Part shown: positions 16,551-25,693 of the stretch, in pieces | Layout of the letters: every line of letters starts with the position of its first letter | Position numbering within the stretch: position 1 is the stretch's first letter | From: Alphaproteobacteria bacterium UBA2964 | Lineage (GTDB): Bacteria > Pseudomonadota > Alphaproteobacteria > MPNO01 > UBA2964 | Assembly: GCA_002348425.1 (NCBI GenBank) | Contig: DEBE01000022.1 | Location: forward strand, 1 to 37,819 | DNA: 37,819 nt | Direction of reading: 5' to 3' | The notes under the pieces: model-generated | Databases searched by the model: none | Seen by the model: the letters and a program-made list of their open reading frames with translations, nothing else | What the model was told of the DNA's origin: nothing | Program-made: the position numbers and the translations under genes

Positions 16551-18026
16551 CTACACCTTTAAACCCGGTCTAGAGTCAAAATCCGCACTCTGTTCCAGGA
16601 CTTCGGCAACTCGAAACAGAGTTACCTCATCAAAGGCTTTAGTAATAATTTGCAGTCCTAGTGGTAGACCGTCAGTAGAAATGCTGGCAGGGACAGAAAT
16701 ACCCGGTAACCCAGCAAGACTTGCAGGTACCGTCATAACGTCATTAAGGTACATTCCCAGTAAATCGTCAGTCTTCTCTTGATGAGCAAATGCAGCACTA
16801 GGAACGGTTGGCGTTAAAATAGCATCAACTTTTTTGAAAACCTCTGAAAACTCGTCTGCGATCAACTTTCGAACTTTCTGAGCCTTAATATAGTATGCAT
16901 CGTAATACCCCTCAGATAGAACATATGTGCCCATGAGCACACGGCGACGCACCTCTGGTCCAAACCCGGCAGCACGAGTATTCTCATACACCTCGTCCAG
17001 CGTGCTTCCCTCTACCCGTAATCCGTAGCGCATACCATCATAGCGAGCCAAGTTAGAGGAAGCTTCTGCCGGCGCAATAATATAATATGCGGGGAGTGCA
17101 TATTTTGTATGAGGGAGACTTACTTCTATGATTTCAGCACCTGCATCTTCAAGCCACTTAAAACCTTTATCCCATAGGTCTAGTATTTCTTGATCGGTGC
17201 CGTGAATTCGATACTCCCCGGGAATGCCTATTCTCAACCCTTTTAAATCCTGACCGATCAATGCTTGAAAATCGGGTATAGGAGCTGCGGAAGAGGTTGT
17301 ATCTTTAAGATCTAACCCAGCCATTGATTGCAGAAGAATTGCTGCGTCTCGGACAGTCCTAGTCATAGGGCCAGCCTGATCCAGTGAAGAAGCAAAGGCA
17401 ACAATACCCCACCTGGAGCAACGTCCATAGGTTGGCTTCATGCCAACGATGCCACAAAATGCGGCAGGCTGACGGATTGAACCTCCCGTGTCGGTACCTG
17501 TCGCAGCAAGGCACATTCGTGCGCTCACCGCAGCTGCAGAGCCACCCGAAGAGCCGCCCGGAACCAGCGGCCTATTATCTGAAGTGCGTCTCCAAGGGTT
17601 AACTGCCGGTCCGAAGTAGCTAGTTTCATTAGATGAGCCCATCGCAAATTCATCCAGGTTGGTTTTTCCAAGCATCACCATACCTGCCGACATCAAATTT
17701 TCTGTTACCGTTGACTCATAAGTGGGTACAAAATCTTTAAGAATTCGTGAAGACGCGGTACTTGCAACACCTTTTGTACAAAAAAGGTCTTTGATGGCTA
17801 TGGGTAGCCCTTCCAAGGCACCAACTTGACCCTTAGCTCGACGTTGGTCTGACATTTCTGCGTCAGCCATCGCCCTTTCCGGTGTTTCTGTAATAAATGC
17901 ATTTAGAGGACGAAAGTTTTCCATAGCCAGAAGGCAGGACTCAGTCAGCTCTCTTGACGAGAAATCTCCTTTGGTTAAACCCTCTTGCGCTTCTGATAAG
18001 GTGAGACCAGCCAAGCTAGACATCAT
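16551..18026 (-). CDS. gatA: Asp-tRNA(Asn)/Glu-tRNA(Gln) amidotransferase subunit A
   Basis: A 491-residue amidase-signature enzyme that releases ammonia from glutamine for GatB. The catalytic triad is visible: K79 (AIKDLF), the cis-serine in PGGSSGGS at S159-S160, and nucleophile S183 in [12 protein letters not shown]. Length is normal. Its first ATG overlaps the gatC stop (ATGA at 18026-18023), the usual arrangement for equal production of the subunits. Either of two adjacent ATG codons may be used. Confidence 0.97.
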   Translation of the reverse strand: MMSSLAGLTLSEAQEGLTKGDFSSRELTESCLLAMENFRPLNAFITETPERAMADAEMSDQRRAKGQVGALEGLPIAIKDLFCTKGVASTASSRILKDFVPTYESTVTENLMSAGMVMLGKTNLDEFAMGSSNETSYFGPAVNPWRRTSDNRPLVPGGSSGGSAAAVSARMCLAATGTDTGGSIRQPAAFCGIVGMKPTYGRCSRWGIVAFASSLDQAGPMTRTVRDAAILLQSMAGLDLKDTTSSAAPIPDFQALIGQDLKGLRIGIPGEYRIHGTDQEILDLWDKGFKWLEDAGAEIIEVSLPHTKYALPAYYIIAPAEASSNLARYDGMRYGLRVEGSTLDEVYENTRAAGFGPEVRRRVLMGTYVLSEGYYDAYYIKAQKVRKLIADEFSEVFKKVDAILTPTVPSAAFAHQEKTDDLLGMYLNDVMTVPASLAGLPGISVPASISTDGLPLGLQIITKAFDEVTLFRVAEVLEQSADFDSRPGLKV

Positions 18027-18313
18027 TCAAGCACCTTTGGCACAACAAAGTAACCCTTATCAGTTTTAGTTGCATTTTTTAAAATCTCAGCCTTGCAATT
18101 CCCGTCAGTTACCAAGTCCTCCCGCTGACGTAATACAATATCTTCCGCTGCAGATGCCATTGGATCCACGCCTTCGGTTTTTACTTCATTGAGTTGTTCA
18201 ACCCATCCAATAATTTTAGACAGTTCACCAGCGAGCACATCAAGGTCTTCCTCAGGAATCTTAATCCGAGCTAGTTTTGCTATGCGAGACACAGTAGATT
18301 TATCGACTGACAT
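18023..18313 (-). CDS. gatC: Asp-tRNA(Asn)/Glu-tRNA(Gln) amidotransferase subunit C
   Basis: A 96-residue Gat[37 protein letters not shown] is the conserved N-terminal helix pair, followed by the extended belt that wraps GatA and GatB and ends in the typical [10 protein letters not shown]. It stabilises the GatA-GatB interface. First gene of the operon, divergent from ruvX over 121 bases containing a perfect inverted repeat. Confidence 0.95.
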   Translation of the reverse strand: MSVDKSTVSRIAKLARIKIPEEDLDVLAGELSKIIGWVEQLNEVKTEGVDPMASAAEDIVLRQREDLVTDGNCKAEILKNATKTDKGYFVVPKVLE

Positions 18314-18373
18314 GGCGTATCCAGTTCAAAACTTATGGTTAAAGGGTTCCATTTATACTAAGATGATCCGGTA

Positions 18374-18399
18374 GAATTTAATAATCACCTATTAAATTC
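18374..18399. repeat. Perfect inverted repeat in the gatC-ruvX divergent gap
   Basis: GAATTTAATA at 18374-18383 and its exact complement TATTAAATTC at 18390-18399 flank six bases (ATCACC). On the plus strand it is followed by TTACTTTTTAA. It may be an operator acting on both divergent genes, or a hairpin that blocks read-through. Confidence 0.5.
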
Positions 18400-18434
18400 T
18401 TACTTTTTAAAGCGCGCGGAAGGTAGCATTCGTC

Positions 18435-18938
18435 ATGACGGTTCGCAAGCTTATAGACTTTGTGGAACTATTAACCCCTAACAGGCGGCTATTGGGTTTA
18501 GACATCGGCGAAAAAACGGTGGGTTTAGCTCTGTCAGATTTATCGAGGACAATAGCAACACCAATGCGAACACTCGTGCTAAAAAGGTTTTCACAGGTAG
18601 CTGTCCAAATTCTTGATATATGTGTTGAGCACGAGGTAGCAGCCCTAATTATCGGCTTACCTGTTAATATGGATGGGACCGAAGGCCCTCGCTGTCAATC
18701 GGTCCGGCAATTTGCCCGCAACCTAGAGGCGCATTTCGATATGGAGATGGCCTTCTGGGATGAACGCTTATCGACCGTTGCTGTAACAAAAACCATGATT
18801 GAAGCTGACATTTCGAGAAATAAACGAGCTATGAATGTTGATAAACTGGCCGCCTCCTATATTCTGCAAGGTGCCCTTGATTTTATCAAAAATCATGATA
18901 ACTCGCCTAATATAAGATACCCAGATGGTTGGGAGTGA
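18435..18938 (+). CDS. ruvX: RuvX/YqgF family RNase H-fold nuclease
   Basis: A 167-residue member of the YqgF/RuvX family. GLDIGEKTVGLALSD gives the first catalytic Asp, IIGLPVNMDGTEGP the central loop and FWDERLSTVAV the second acidic pair; a final Asp lies in the VDKLAASYILQG helix. The enzyme takes part in 16S rRNA 5' maturation and has Holliday junction activity in some bacteria. Placement beside gatC is common in alphaproteobacteria. It starts at ATG 18435. Confidence 0.93.
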   Translation: MTVRKLIDFVELLTPNRRLLGLDIGEKTVGLALSDLSRTIATPMRTLVLKRFSQVAVQILDICVEHEVAALIIGLPVNMDGTEGPRCQSVRQFARNLEAHFDMEMAFWDERLSTVAVTKTMIEADISRNKRAMNVDKLAASYILQGALDFIKNHDNSPNIRYPDGWE

Positions 18939-18976
18939 TTTCCAACTATTTTAATATAGTATAGGAAAAAACTTCG

Positions 18977-19906
18977 ATGACGATTTTGTTAGCTAGTTGT
19001 ATTGGACCAGTTGAACGCTGGGTAAAACCACTTCGGTCTGCCTTACCAAAGGAAAATATTTACCTTGATACTGATAAATATGACCCAAAATTGATTGAAG
19101 TCGCTTTATTTGCTCATAAAGCACCCGGTACACTTCAACCCCTAACTAATTTAAAGTTAATTATTGGTCTACAGGCAGGAGTAGAAGACCTTCTAACGGA
19201 CCCAGACCTCCCTGATAACGTACCAATCGTTAGGTCCAGTTCACCAGTTGGTGACCCTATGATTGCCGAATATGTTTTGCTCCACGTATTACGACACCAT
19301 CGGCAGATGCCGTTCTTTATCGAAAATCAACGCCAATTGATTTGGGAAAAACCCGATGTATTGCAAGCGAGCGAGAGGCAAATTGGTTTCATGGGGATGG
19401 GACTAATAGCCGGCGCTTGTGCTGATCTAGTCAAAACAGTTGGTTTTGAGGTTTCTAGTTGGACAAGGACCCCAAATAGTCGTCCAAATATTCAAAACTT
19501 TTTTGGCGGTCGACAATTAGAAGCTTTTCTCCACAGTGTTGATATTCTGGTAAACGTTTTACCTCTAACAAAACACACAAAAAACATTTTAAACAAGAAC
19601 AAGTTCAAAATGCTGCCCCGCGGCTCCAGCATAATTAATATTGGCCGAGGACAACATATAGTAGATAAAGACCTCATCGAAACTTTAGACGCTGGCCATC
19701 TCACTGGAGCAACACTTGATGTATTTCGGCAAGAACCACTACCAACCAATCACCCATTTTGGAGGCATCCTAAAATTACGCTAATGCCGCATACAGCGCG
19801 AAAAACTCGGCCAACGGACATAATCCCTCAAATAAAAGAAAATATTCGTCGGCTTCGCGCAAAAGAGCAGCTGCTACAATTAGTAAACATTGACGCAGGG
19901 TATTGA
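18977..19906 (+). CDS. D-2-hydroxyacid dehydrogenase (glyoxylate/hydroxypyruvate reductase-like)
   Basis: A 309-residue NAD(P)-dependent dehydrogenase. The nucleotide motif is GFMGMGLIAG at about 137-146. The catalytic Arg is in NIGRGQHIVD, the Glu in FRQEPLP, and the His in LMPHTA. The short N-terminal substrate domain and the SSSPVGDPMIAEYVLLHVLRHHR helix resemble the GhrA group, which reduces glyoxylate and hydroxypyruvate. The exact substrate is not certain. It lies 38 bases after ruvX and starts an accessory patch placed between ruvX and plsY. Confidence 0.9.
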   Translation: MTILLASCIGPVERWVKPLRSALPKENIYLDTDKYDPKLIEVALFAHKAPGTLQPLTNLKLIIGLQAGVEDLLTDPDLPDNVPIVRSSSPVGDPMIAEYVLLHVLRHHRQMPFFIENQRQLIWEKPDVLQASERQIGFMGMGLIAGACADLVKTVGFEVSSWTRTPNSRPNIQNFFGGRQLEAFLHSVDILVNVLPLTKHTKNILNKNKFKMLPRGSSIINIGRGQHIVDKDLIETLDAGHLTGATLDVFRQEPLPTNHPFWRHPKITLMPHTARKTRPTDIIPQIKENIRRLRAKEQLLQLVNIDAGY

Positions 19907-19975
19907 TAAATTTTGTACATATAAATTGCAATTAACATGCAAGCTAATTAAAAATGCAGCACACATCACCTCCAT

Positions 19976-20905
19976 ATGTTTGATATAGCTACTAATATTC
20001 TGCCTATCTTTCTTCTGATAATTCTGGGCAATTTTTTAAAAAGATCTGGTCTTATAGGGGAAGGGTTTTGGAGACCTGCTGAAAAACTAACCTACTACAT
20101 TCTTCTGCCAGCGTTAATTATCCGCAGTATAACTCAGGCAGACCTGACAAATATTCCTATCGGAGCAATGACGCTGGTAATCTTGTTACTTGGAACAAGC
20201 ATGATAATGCTGGCACTCTTCATTAAACCATTATTGCGAATTGATAACCCGGGATACTCATCTGTTCTTCAGGGTGCCACCCGTATCAACGCCTATATCT
20301 GTTTTGCAATAGGAGATGCACTTTACGGTTCCGAAAGCGTAGCTTTATGTGCCTACTTTCTCGCGGTAATGATGCCCTTTATCAATACTACCCTTACACC
20401 GCTAATTTCCGGTTTTTCAAGCTCTGGAAAGGCCGACTGGTCCCGCGTTTCATTACAAATAATCCAAAACCCAATCATTATTAGCTGTGCCGTAGGTTGG
20501 ATAATTAATACACTGGCATTTCAAATTCCCACGTGGTCGATTACATTCTTATCAATTCTCGACCAAGGCACATTACCTATCGCACTTTTGTGTATTGGAG
20601 CTGGACTTGTTGTCACCTTGGACCGATCTCGCCTCCTTGCCATAGGAACCGCGATTATCCTCAAACTCTTTTTTATGCCTGCCATTTCTATAGCACTCTG
20701 CATACAATTTGGAATTTTCGGACTGCCAATGGCGATCATTGTGCTTTTTGGAGGAGCGCCGGCTTCCCCGGCTTCATATATTCTAGCTCGTCAAATGGGG
20801 GGAGACGCGCCATTAATGGCTGCAATTTTATCGGCACAGACTATAATTGCCGCTTTAACCCTGCCAATTGTGTTATTCTATATTACACCCTTCGTTAATC
20901 AGTAG
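19976..20905 (+). CDS. AEC family transporter
   Basis: A 309-residue membrane protein with about ten hydrophobic helices and the auxin-efflux-carrier layout: an N-terminal five-helix half (ILPIFLLIILGNFLKRSG, PAEKLTYYILLPALI), a central polar break near 145-165, and a C-terminal half ending in APASPASYILARQMGGDA, the typical Pro-broken helix. Homologues carry malonate, malate or other organic acids. Between a 2-hydroxyacid dehydrogenase and a flavin reductase-like gene, an organic acid is a reasonable guess for its substrate. Confidence 0.9.
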   Translation: MFDIATNILPIFLLIILGNFLKRSGLIGEGFWRPAEKLTYYILLPALIIRSITQADLTNIPIGAMTLVILLLGTSMIMLALFIKPLLRIDNPGYSSVLQGATRINAYICFAIGDALYGSESVALCAYFLAVMMPFINTTLTPLISGFSSSGKADWSRVSLQIIQNPIIISCAVGWIINTLAFQIPTWSITFLSILDQGTLPIALLCIGAGLVVTLDRSRLLAIGTAIILKLFFMPAISIALCIQFGIFGLPMAIIVLFGGAPASPASYILARQMGGDAPLMAAILSAQTIIAALTLPIVLFYITPFVNQ

Positions 20906-20975
20906 TTTCCGTCCCTTTAAAAATATTTTATACCCGTAATAATTTTATAATAGAAACTAGATTTGGGCTAATTGC

Positions 20976-21623
20976 ATGTATTACGATGCTGACAAAAATG
21001 ATCATGGACTTCCATACAACCCGATAAAATCGCTAACGGTTCCCCGCCCTATTGGTTGGATCAGTACTATCAGTCGAAAGGGCGTTGGAAATTTAGCACC
21101 CTTTAGCTATTTCAATGGTTTATCTTACAACCCGGCGTTCGTTATGTTCTCTGGAGGGTCAAGAACTGACGGAAGTAAAAAAGACTCCGTAATTAATGCT
21201 GAAGAAACCGGCGAATTTGTATTTAATATATCAACATATAATACAAAGGATAAGATGAATGATACCAGTTGGATTGAAGATGCCGACATTGATGAATTGG
21301 CGGAGGTCGGTCTGACTCCCTTACCTTCTGTTAATGTTTCTCCTCCCCGTGTTGCAGAATCCCCCGCGCATTTCGAGTGTATATACCATCAAACCGTTAC
21401 CCTACCGGGAAATACACCGGAAGCCGTTCATCATGTTGTTTTTGGGAGAGTCATTGGAGTGCATATAGACGATGAATACATCACAGAGGACGGGTTAGTA
21501 GACACGCTTAAGATGAGGATAATAGCGCGCCTCGGCTATAAAGACTACACTACAGTAGAAAGTAAATTTTCTATGGAGAAACGCACATTAGAGGATAATT
21601 ATTTACCCGAATCCTCGACTTAG
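20976..21623 (+). CDS. Flavin reductase-like (DIM6/NTAB) FMN-binding protein
   Basis: A 215-residue split-barrel flavoprotein. The start SLTVPRPIGWISTIS followed by NLAPFSYFNGLSYNPAFVMF is the typical FMN-binding pattern. GEFVFNISTYN and RVAESPAHFECIYHQ complete the core, and the tail RIIARLGYKDYTTVE is common in this subgroup. Members reduce flavin for two-component oxygenases or act as oxidoreductases on their own; no partner oxygenase is adjacent. Its own promoter may be the TATAAT at 20946-20951, though no -35 box is clear. Confidence 0.88.
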   Translation: MYYDADKNDHGLPYNPIKSLTVPRPIGWISTISRKGVGNLAPFSYFNGLSYNPAFVMFSGGSRTDGSKKDSVINAEETGEFVFNISTYNTKDKMNDTSWIEDADIDELAEVGLTPLPSVNVSPPRVAESPAHFECIYHQTVTLPGNTPEAVHHVVFGRVIGVHIDDEYITEDGLVDTLKMRIIARLGYKDYTTVESKFSMEKRTLEDNYLPESST

Positions 21624-21649
21624 ACCATCTTATAAAAAAGTTTTTATGG

Positions 21650-21964
21650 TTAGGCAGCAACCCGGGTAGTACCCGCATCACATGCCTCAATCGCTCTCAC
21701 TGCAGAATCTCTGACTGCCTCAGGTTCTAACAATGCCCACTGACAGATCCTACGAAAATCTATGCTATCAGTCAGCAACCATTCTCTTGCTTCTTCTCTT
21801 AGAACTCTTGCCTCTCGCGCTTCCACGTCCACACTATCATTGTTGATACCCCTGCGATTTAAAGCATCATGGAAGGCGCGGGCGATGACAGCCCTGAATA
21901 AAGTAACCTCACCAGCGACAGCAGAAATATTAGTCATCTCCCGACTACTCGGATCAAAACTCAT
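21650..21964 (-). CDS. Small hypothetical protein with phage-like WL..DF...C..A pattern
   Basis: A 104-residue protein. The middle part EAREWLLTDSIDFRRICQWALLEPEAVRDSAVRA resembles a short helical family often met in phage-like elements and alphaproteobacterial chromosomes; function unknown. It looks like a small DNA- or protein-binding helical domain, but that is a guess. ATG 21964 is preferred over the in-frame TTG at 21979 because a run of seven G lies 6 bases upstream as ribosome site. Isolated, converging with the flavin reductase gene. Confidence 0.65.
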   Translation of the reverse strand: MSFDPSSREMTNISAVAGEVTLFRAVIARAFHDALNRRGINNDSVDVEAREARVLREEAREWLLTDSIDFRRICQWALLEPEAVRDSAVRAIEACDAGTTRVAA

Positions 21965-22172
21965 TTTTATCCCCCCCAAACAACCACAACCATTGCAACT
22001 ATGGTATGTTTCTATTTTTTGAGCTTTTTTAATAACTGACTCTATCTTCTATCTTTGATAATAGGCCAGACTTAAAAAAATGTGTAGTATTTTTTTAGAT
22101 TTGTCTCAAAAAAGCGAATTTCCTCATTAAAGTGGAAAATCGCCGTATTTCTGTTCTGTCTTTAGAAAGATT

Positions 22173-22181
22173 TGGTATAAT
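22173..22181 (+). promoter_or_regulatory. Extended -10 promoter for plsY
   Basis: TGGTATAAT is a perfect extended -10 element, 35 bases before the GTG start of plsY. The rest of the 252-base gap 21965-22216 holds only an all-AT hairpin (22074-22096) and no gene I can see. Confidence 0.5.
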
Positions 22182-22216
22182 TATTGCAGGATTGATAAAA
22201 ATTTGAGGAATTATCG

Positions 22217-22858
22217 GTGATAGACCCAATCAGTTGGAATTTCGCATGGCCATATTTATTAACCGCTTTTATTGGGGGTTACTCGATCGGTGCTATCCCA
22301 TTTGGGTTGATATTTACCAAGCTGTCCGGAGCAGGCGATATCCGTGATATTGGTTCTGGGAATATTGGAGCTACTAATGTGCTTCGAACCGGAAAAAAGG
22401 GTGTAGCAGCAGCCACTCTTTTAGCCGACATTCTCAAGGGTGCGTTTGCAACACTTTTAGGTAAAATGTTCGGCCCGGATATCGCTGTTCTGGCCGCCAC
22501 CGGTGCTTTTCTGGGACATCTTTTTCCTATTTGGCTTAAATTTAAAGGCGGCAAAGGTGTCGCAACTGCCATTGGTATAATTCTTAGCTTATCTTGGTCC
22601 TCAGGCCTTATAGCCATCGGCGTATGGGTTATGACGGCTCTTCTTTTTAGATATTCTTCACTTGCCGCTTTATTGGCGGCTATTGCAGCTCCCTTCTCAG
22701 CCTGGTGGCTCTCTTCCCCGCAATTTACAGAACTATTTATTTTGATTTCTACCCTTATATGGATAAGACATCACTCTAATATTCGCCGCCTTTTGATAGG
22801 AAAAGAGTCTAAAATCGGCGCCAATGTGAGTACGAATAAAAAAATTAAGAAAAAATAA
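22217..22858 (+). CDS. plsY: Acyl-phosphate glycerol-3-phosphate acyltransferase
   Basis: A 213-residue membrane enzyme that makes lysophosphatidate from acyl-phosphate and glycerol-3-phosphate. All three PlsY motifs are present: GSGNIGATNVLR (about 47-58), KFKGGKGVATA (about 110-120) and RHHSNIRRLL (about 189-198), among five or so membrane helices. The tail is lysine-rich. The GTG start at 22217 is supported by GAGGA at 22205-22209, spacing 7. In many alphaproteobacteria the next gene is dprA; here a 253-base gap without a recognisable gene leads to topA. Confidence 0.96.
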   Translation: MIDPISWNFAWPYLLTAFIGGYSIGAIPFGLIFTKLSGAGDIRDIGSGNIGATNVLRTGKKGVAAATLLADILKGAFATLLGKMFGPDIAVLAATGAFLGHLFPIWLKFKGGKGVATAIGIILSLSWSSGLIAIGVWVMTALLFRYSSLAALLAAIAAPFSAWWLSSPQFTELFILISTLIWIRHHSNIRRLLIGKESKIGANVSTNKKIKKK

Positions 22859-23111
22859 AATTACATCTATAGCGTTAATTTTGGAGTCAACACTGACAGG
22901 CTAACCTCCTTCAGAAGGCTCAAATTGAAATTATAAAAATGTTCCAAACAAGTATAACAAGTGTTGACGAACAGCTTCACGAGTGCCAATTGTCATTTAT
23001 TGGTAATACTTAAGGCTAGCAATCGGAGTTTAAATACAACCTGATTGTGTCCTAAGTTTCAAGTAAACTCTTTTTTTTACTATAAACTTTTTTATGAGAA
23101 TTTGAATAGAT

Positions 23112-25676
23112 ATGGACGTTGTTGTAGTAGAATCGCCTGCTAAGGCCAAGACAATCAACAAGTACCTGGGTAGTAATTATAAAGTACTCGCTAGCTATGG
23201 TCATGTCCGCGACTTACCGCCAAAAGATGGTTCAGTAAACCCCGATAAAAACTTTGATATGTTATGGCAAGTAGGAAAAGGGTCAGAAAAACATCTTGAG
23301 GCCATTGTTGAAGCAATACGAGAAGCAGATCATTTATACTTGGCAACCGATCCGGACAGGGAAGGCGAAGCAATTTCATGGCATGTTCAAGAAGAATTAG
23401 AAAAGCGTAACGCGCTCGACGGAATAAATGTTCAACGCGTCGTTTTTCATGAAATAACAAAAGACGCTGTTAGTCATGCAATAGATAATCCACGATCTCT
23501 TGATCGAGGACTTATTGAAGCCTACCTCGCACGACGAGCGCTCGATTATTTGGTTGGCTTCACCCTTTCGCCTGTACTTTGGCGGAAATTGCCTGGAAGC
23601 CGATCAGCCGGCAGGGTCCAGTCAGTTGCGCTAAGGTTGATTAGCGAGCGCGAGAATGAAATCGAAAAATTTGTTCCACAGGAATACTGGTCGGTCAAAG
23701 CAACGTTTACAACTCGACAAGGGGGTATTTTATCTTCTCATCTTACCCACCTTGATGGAGAAAAGCTTAATCGTTTCTCTATCTCCGATGAAAATTCGGC
23801 AAAACAAGCTGTTGAATCCGTAGAATCTGGCGAATTCCGTGTGACTTCGATAGAAAGAAAATCTGTTTTCCGTAATCCGCAACCACCCTTTACTACTTCT
23901 ACTATGCAACAGGAGGCATCGCGAAAGTTGGGATTTGGGGCGGTTAGAACCATGAGGGTTGCTCAAAAACTTTATGAAGGAATTGATATTGACGGGGAGA
24001 CTTTGGGCCTGATCACATACATGCGAACCGACAGCAATCAGATGGCACAAGAAGCAATTACCTCCAGCCGTAATCTAATAAGAAAACAATTTGGTGATGA
24101 ATATGTTCCAGATACGCCAAATATTTTCCGCAATCGTTCAAAAAATGCACAAGAAGCCCACGAAGCAATTCGTCCAACCGACTTCTCGAGGTTACCCAAA
24201 GATTTAGGTGCATACCTAGATAAAGACGGACAACGCCTTTACGAGCTGATTTGGAAACGTGCCGTTGCTAGCTCCATGCAAAAAGCAGCTCTTGAACAGG
24301 TCACTATTGACACATCAACCATCGACCGAAAAACAGTTATGCGCTCGACAGGTTCTGTCATAATCTTTGATGGATTTCTCACCTTATACCAAGAGGATCG
24401 CGATGATCCAACTGAAGATGAAAGTCCGGAGTCTAAAATTCTTCCGAGAGTGACCGAGGGCGAACAATTACAAACCAATTCTGTTGATAAAGAGCAGCAT
24501 TTTACCAAACCGCCCCCACGTTTTACGGAGGCGAGTCTTGTTAAAAAAATGGAAGAATTAGGAATTGGACGCCCATCCACCTATGCATCAATCATTTCTG
24601 TATTACAGGATAGAAACTATGTCCGAATTGTAAATAAACGATTTGAACCAGAAAACAGGGGCCGAGTAGTTACTGCATTTCTTTCCGGATATTTTGAGCG
24701 ATATGTAGAATACAATTTTACCGCTGAACTGGAAGACAGGTTGGATTTAATCGCAAGAGGCGATACAAACTGGACGCAAGTACTTAGTGACTTTTGGAAC
24801 GCTTTCCAAGAGGCGATCAAAGGAACTGAAAATTTAAAGATTTCCGACGTAATCGATACTTTGGATGCCGACCTAGGTCCGCATTTTTTTCCGGCCCGCG
24901 ATGATGGTTCAGATACACGGGTATGCCCTTCGTGCAAGGATGGGCGCCTAGGACTAAAGCTCGGAAAAAGTGGTCCCTTTATAGGTTGCAGTAACTATCC
25001 TGACTGTAAATTTACAAGGCCGCTATCGGTTGCTACAGCAGAAGACGATGAGATTGCTGCTTTGTCACTTCCTAAGGAATTAGGAATTGATCCAAAAACC
25101 GAAAAAGGGGTCACACTTCGTAAAGGTCCATTCGGATTCTACGTTCAGTTGGGAGAAGCAGAGGGAAAAACAAAACCTAAAAGAGCCACACTACTCAAGA
25201 ATTACTCACCATTAGAAATTACGCTTGAATTAGCTCTCTCGCTTCTCGCTCTACCAAGAGATATCGGGCCTCATCCCGAAACTGCAGAGTTGATTCAAGC
25301 GGGTGTCGGGCGTTTTGGGCCGTATTTAAAAATGGGGTCAGTATACACTTCCCTGAGTAATGATGAAGATATTTTATCACTAGGTTTAAATCGAGCAGTA
25401 GCAATTATTAAGGAAAAACCATCAAAAAAACAGGGGCCCGCTGCTGCCATCAGAGACTTAGGTAACCATCCTGAGGATGGGAAACCTGTTAAGGTTTTTA
25501 AAGGTCGCTACGGACCCTACGTGAAACATAACAGTATAAACGCCTCCATTCCTAAATCAGAGACAGAGGAGTCCATTACCTTAGATATAGCAGTCGAATT
25601 GCTTACAGTGCGCGCCGCAAAAGGAAAGAAGTCAAAAAAAGCCTCTCGTAAAAAAACCGTTAAGGCCAATAAGTAA
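23112..25676 (+). CDS. topA: DNA topoisomerase I
   Basis: An 854-residue type IA topoisomerase that relaxes negative supercoils. The TOPRIM domain starts at VVVESPAKAKTINKYLG and has ATDPDREGEAISWH. The active-site tyrosine is Y303 in GLITYMRTDS. One four-cysteine zinc ribbon lies at about 605-632, followed by three TopA C-terminal repeats (GPFGFYVQLG, GRFGPYLKMG, GRYGPYVKH) and a lysine-rich tail. This is the normal alphaproteobacterial layout. The rnr start lies 17 bases after the stop. Confidence 0.97.
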   Translation: MDVVVVESPAKAKTINKYLGSNYKVLASYGHVRDLPPKDGSVNPDKNFDMLWQVGKGSEKHLEAIVEAIREADHLYLATDPDREGEAISWHVQEELEKRNALDGINVQRVVFHEITKDAVSHAIDNPRSLDRGLIEAYLARRALDYLVGFTLSPVLWRKLPGSRSAGRVQSVALRLISERENEIEKFVPQEYWSVKATFTTRQGGILSSHLTHLDGEKLNRFSISDENSAKQAVESVESGEFRVTSIERKSVFRNPQPPFTTSTMQQEASRKLGFGAVRTMRVAQKLYEGIDIDGETLGLITYMRTDSNQMAQEAITSSRNLIRKQFGDEYVPDTPNIFRNRSKNAQEAHEAIRPTDFSRLPKDLGAYLDKDGQRLYELIWKRAVASSMQKAALEQVTIDTSTIDRKTVMRSTGSVIIFDGFLTLYQEDRDDPTEDESPESKILPRVTEGEQLQTNSVDKEQHFTKPPPRFTEASLVKKMEELGIGRPSTYASIISVLQDRNYVRIVNKRFEPENRGRVVTAFLSGYFERYVEYNFTAELEDRLDLIARGDTNWTQVLSDFWNAFQEAIKGTENLKISDVIDTLDADLGPHFFPARDDGSDTRVCPSCKDGRLGLKLGKSGPFIGCSNYPDCKFTRPLSVATAEDDEIAALSLPKELGIDPKTEKGVTLRKGPFGFYVQLGEAEGKTKPKRATLLKNYSPLEITLELALSLLALPRDIGPHPETAELIQAGVGRFGPYLKMGSVYTSLSNDEDILSLGLNRAVAIIKEKPSKKQGPAAAIRDLGNHPEDGKPVKVFKGRYGPYVKHNSINASIPKSETEESITLDIAVELLTVRAAKGKKSKKASRKKTVKANK

Positions 25677-25693
25677 ATCAAAGCAAGTCAAAC

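Noticed and set aside
19964..19973. CATCACCTCC just before the AEC transporter start, containing the nine bases found at the 3' end of 16S rRNA (the anti-Shine-Dalgarno itself)
   Set aside because: A nine-base match is expected about once in several windows of this size by chance; there is no rRNA sequence around it.
22074..22096. Hairpin AAAAAAAT/ATTTTTTT upstream of plsY
   Set aside because: Purely A-T stem without GC pairs; weak and likely to be composition only.
22943..23017. 24-codon frame in the plsY-topA gap, and the short palindrome CCTTCAGAAGG nearby
   Set aside because: Too short, no ribosome site, no similarity to DprA or any family I recognise.
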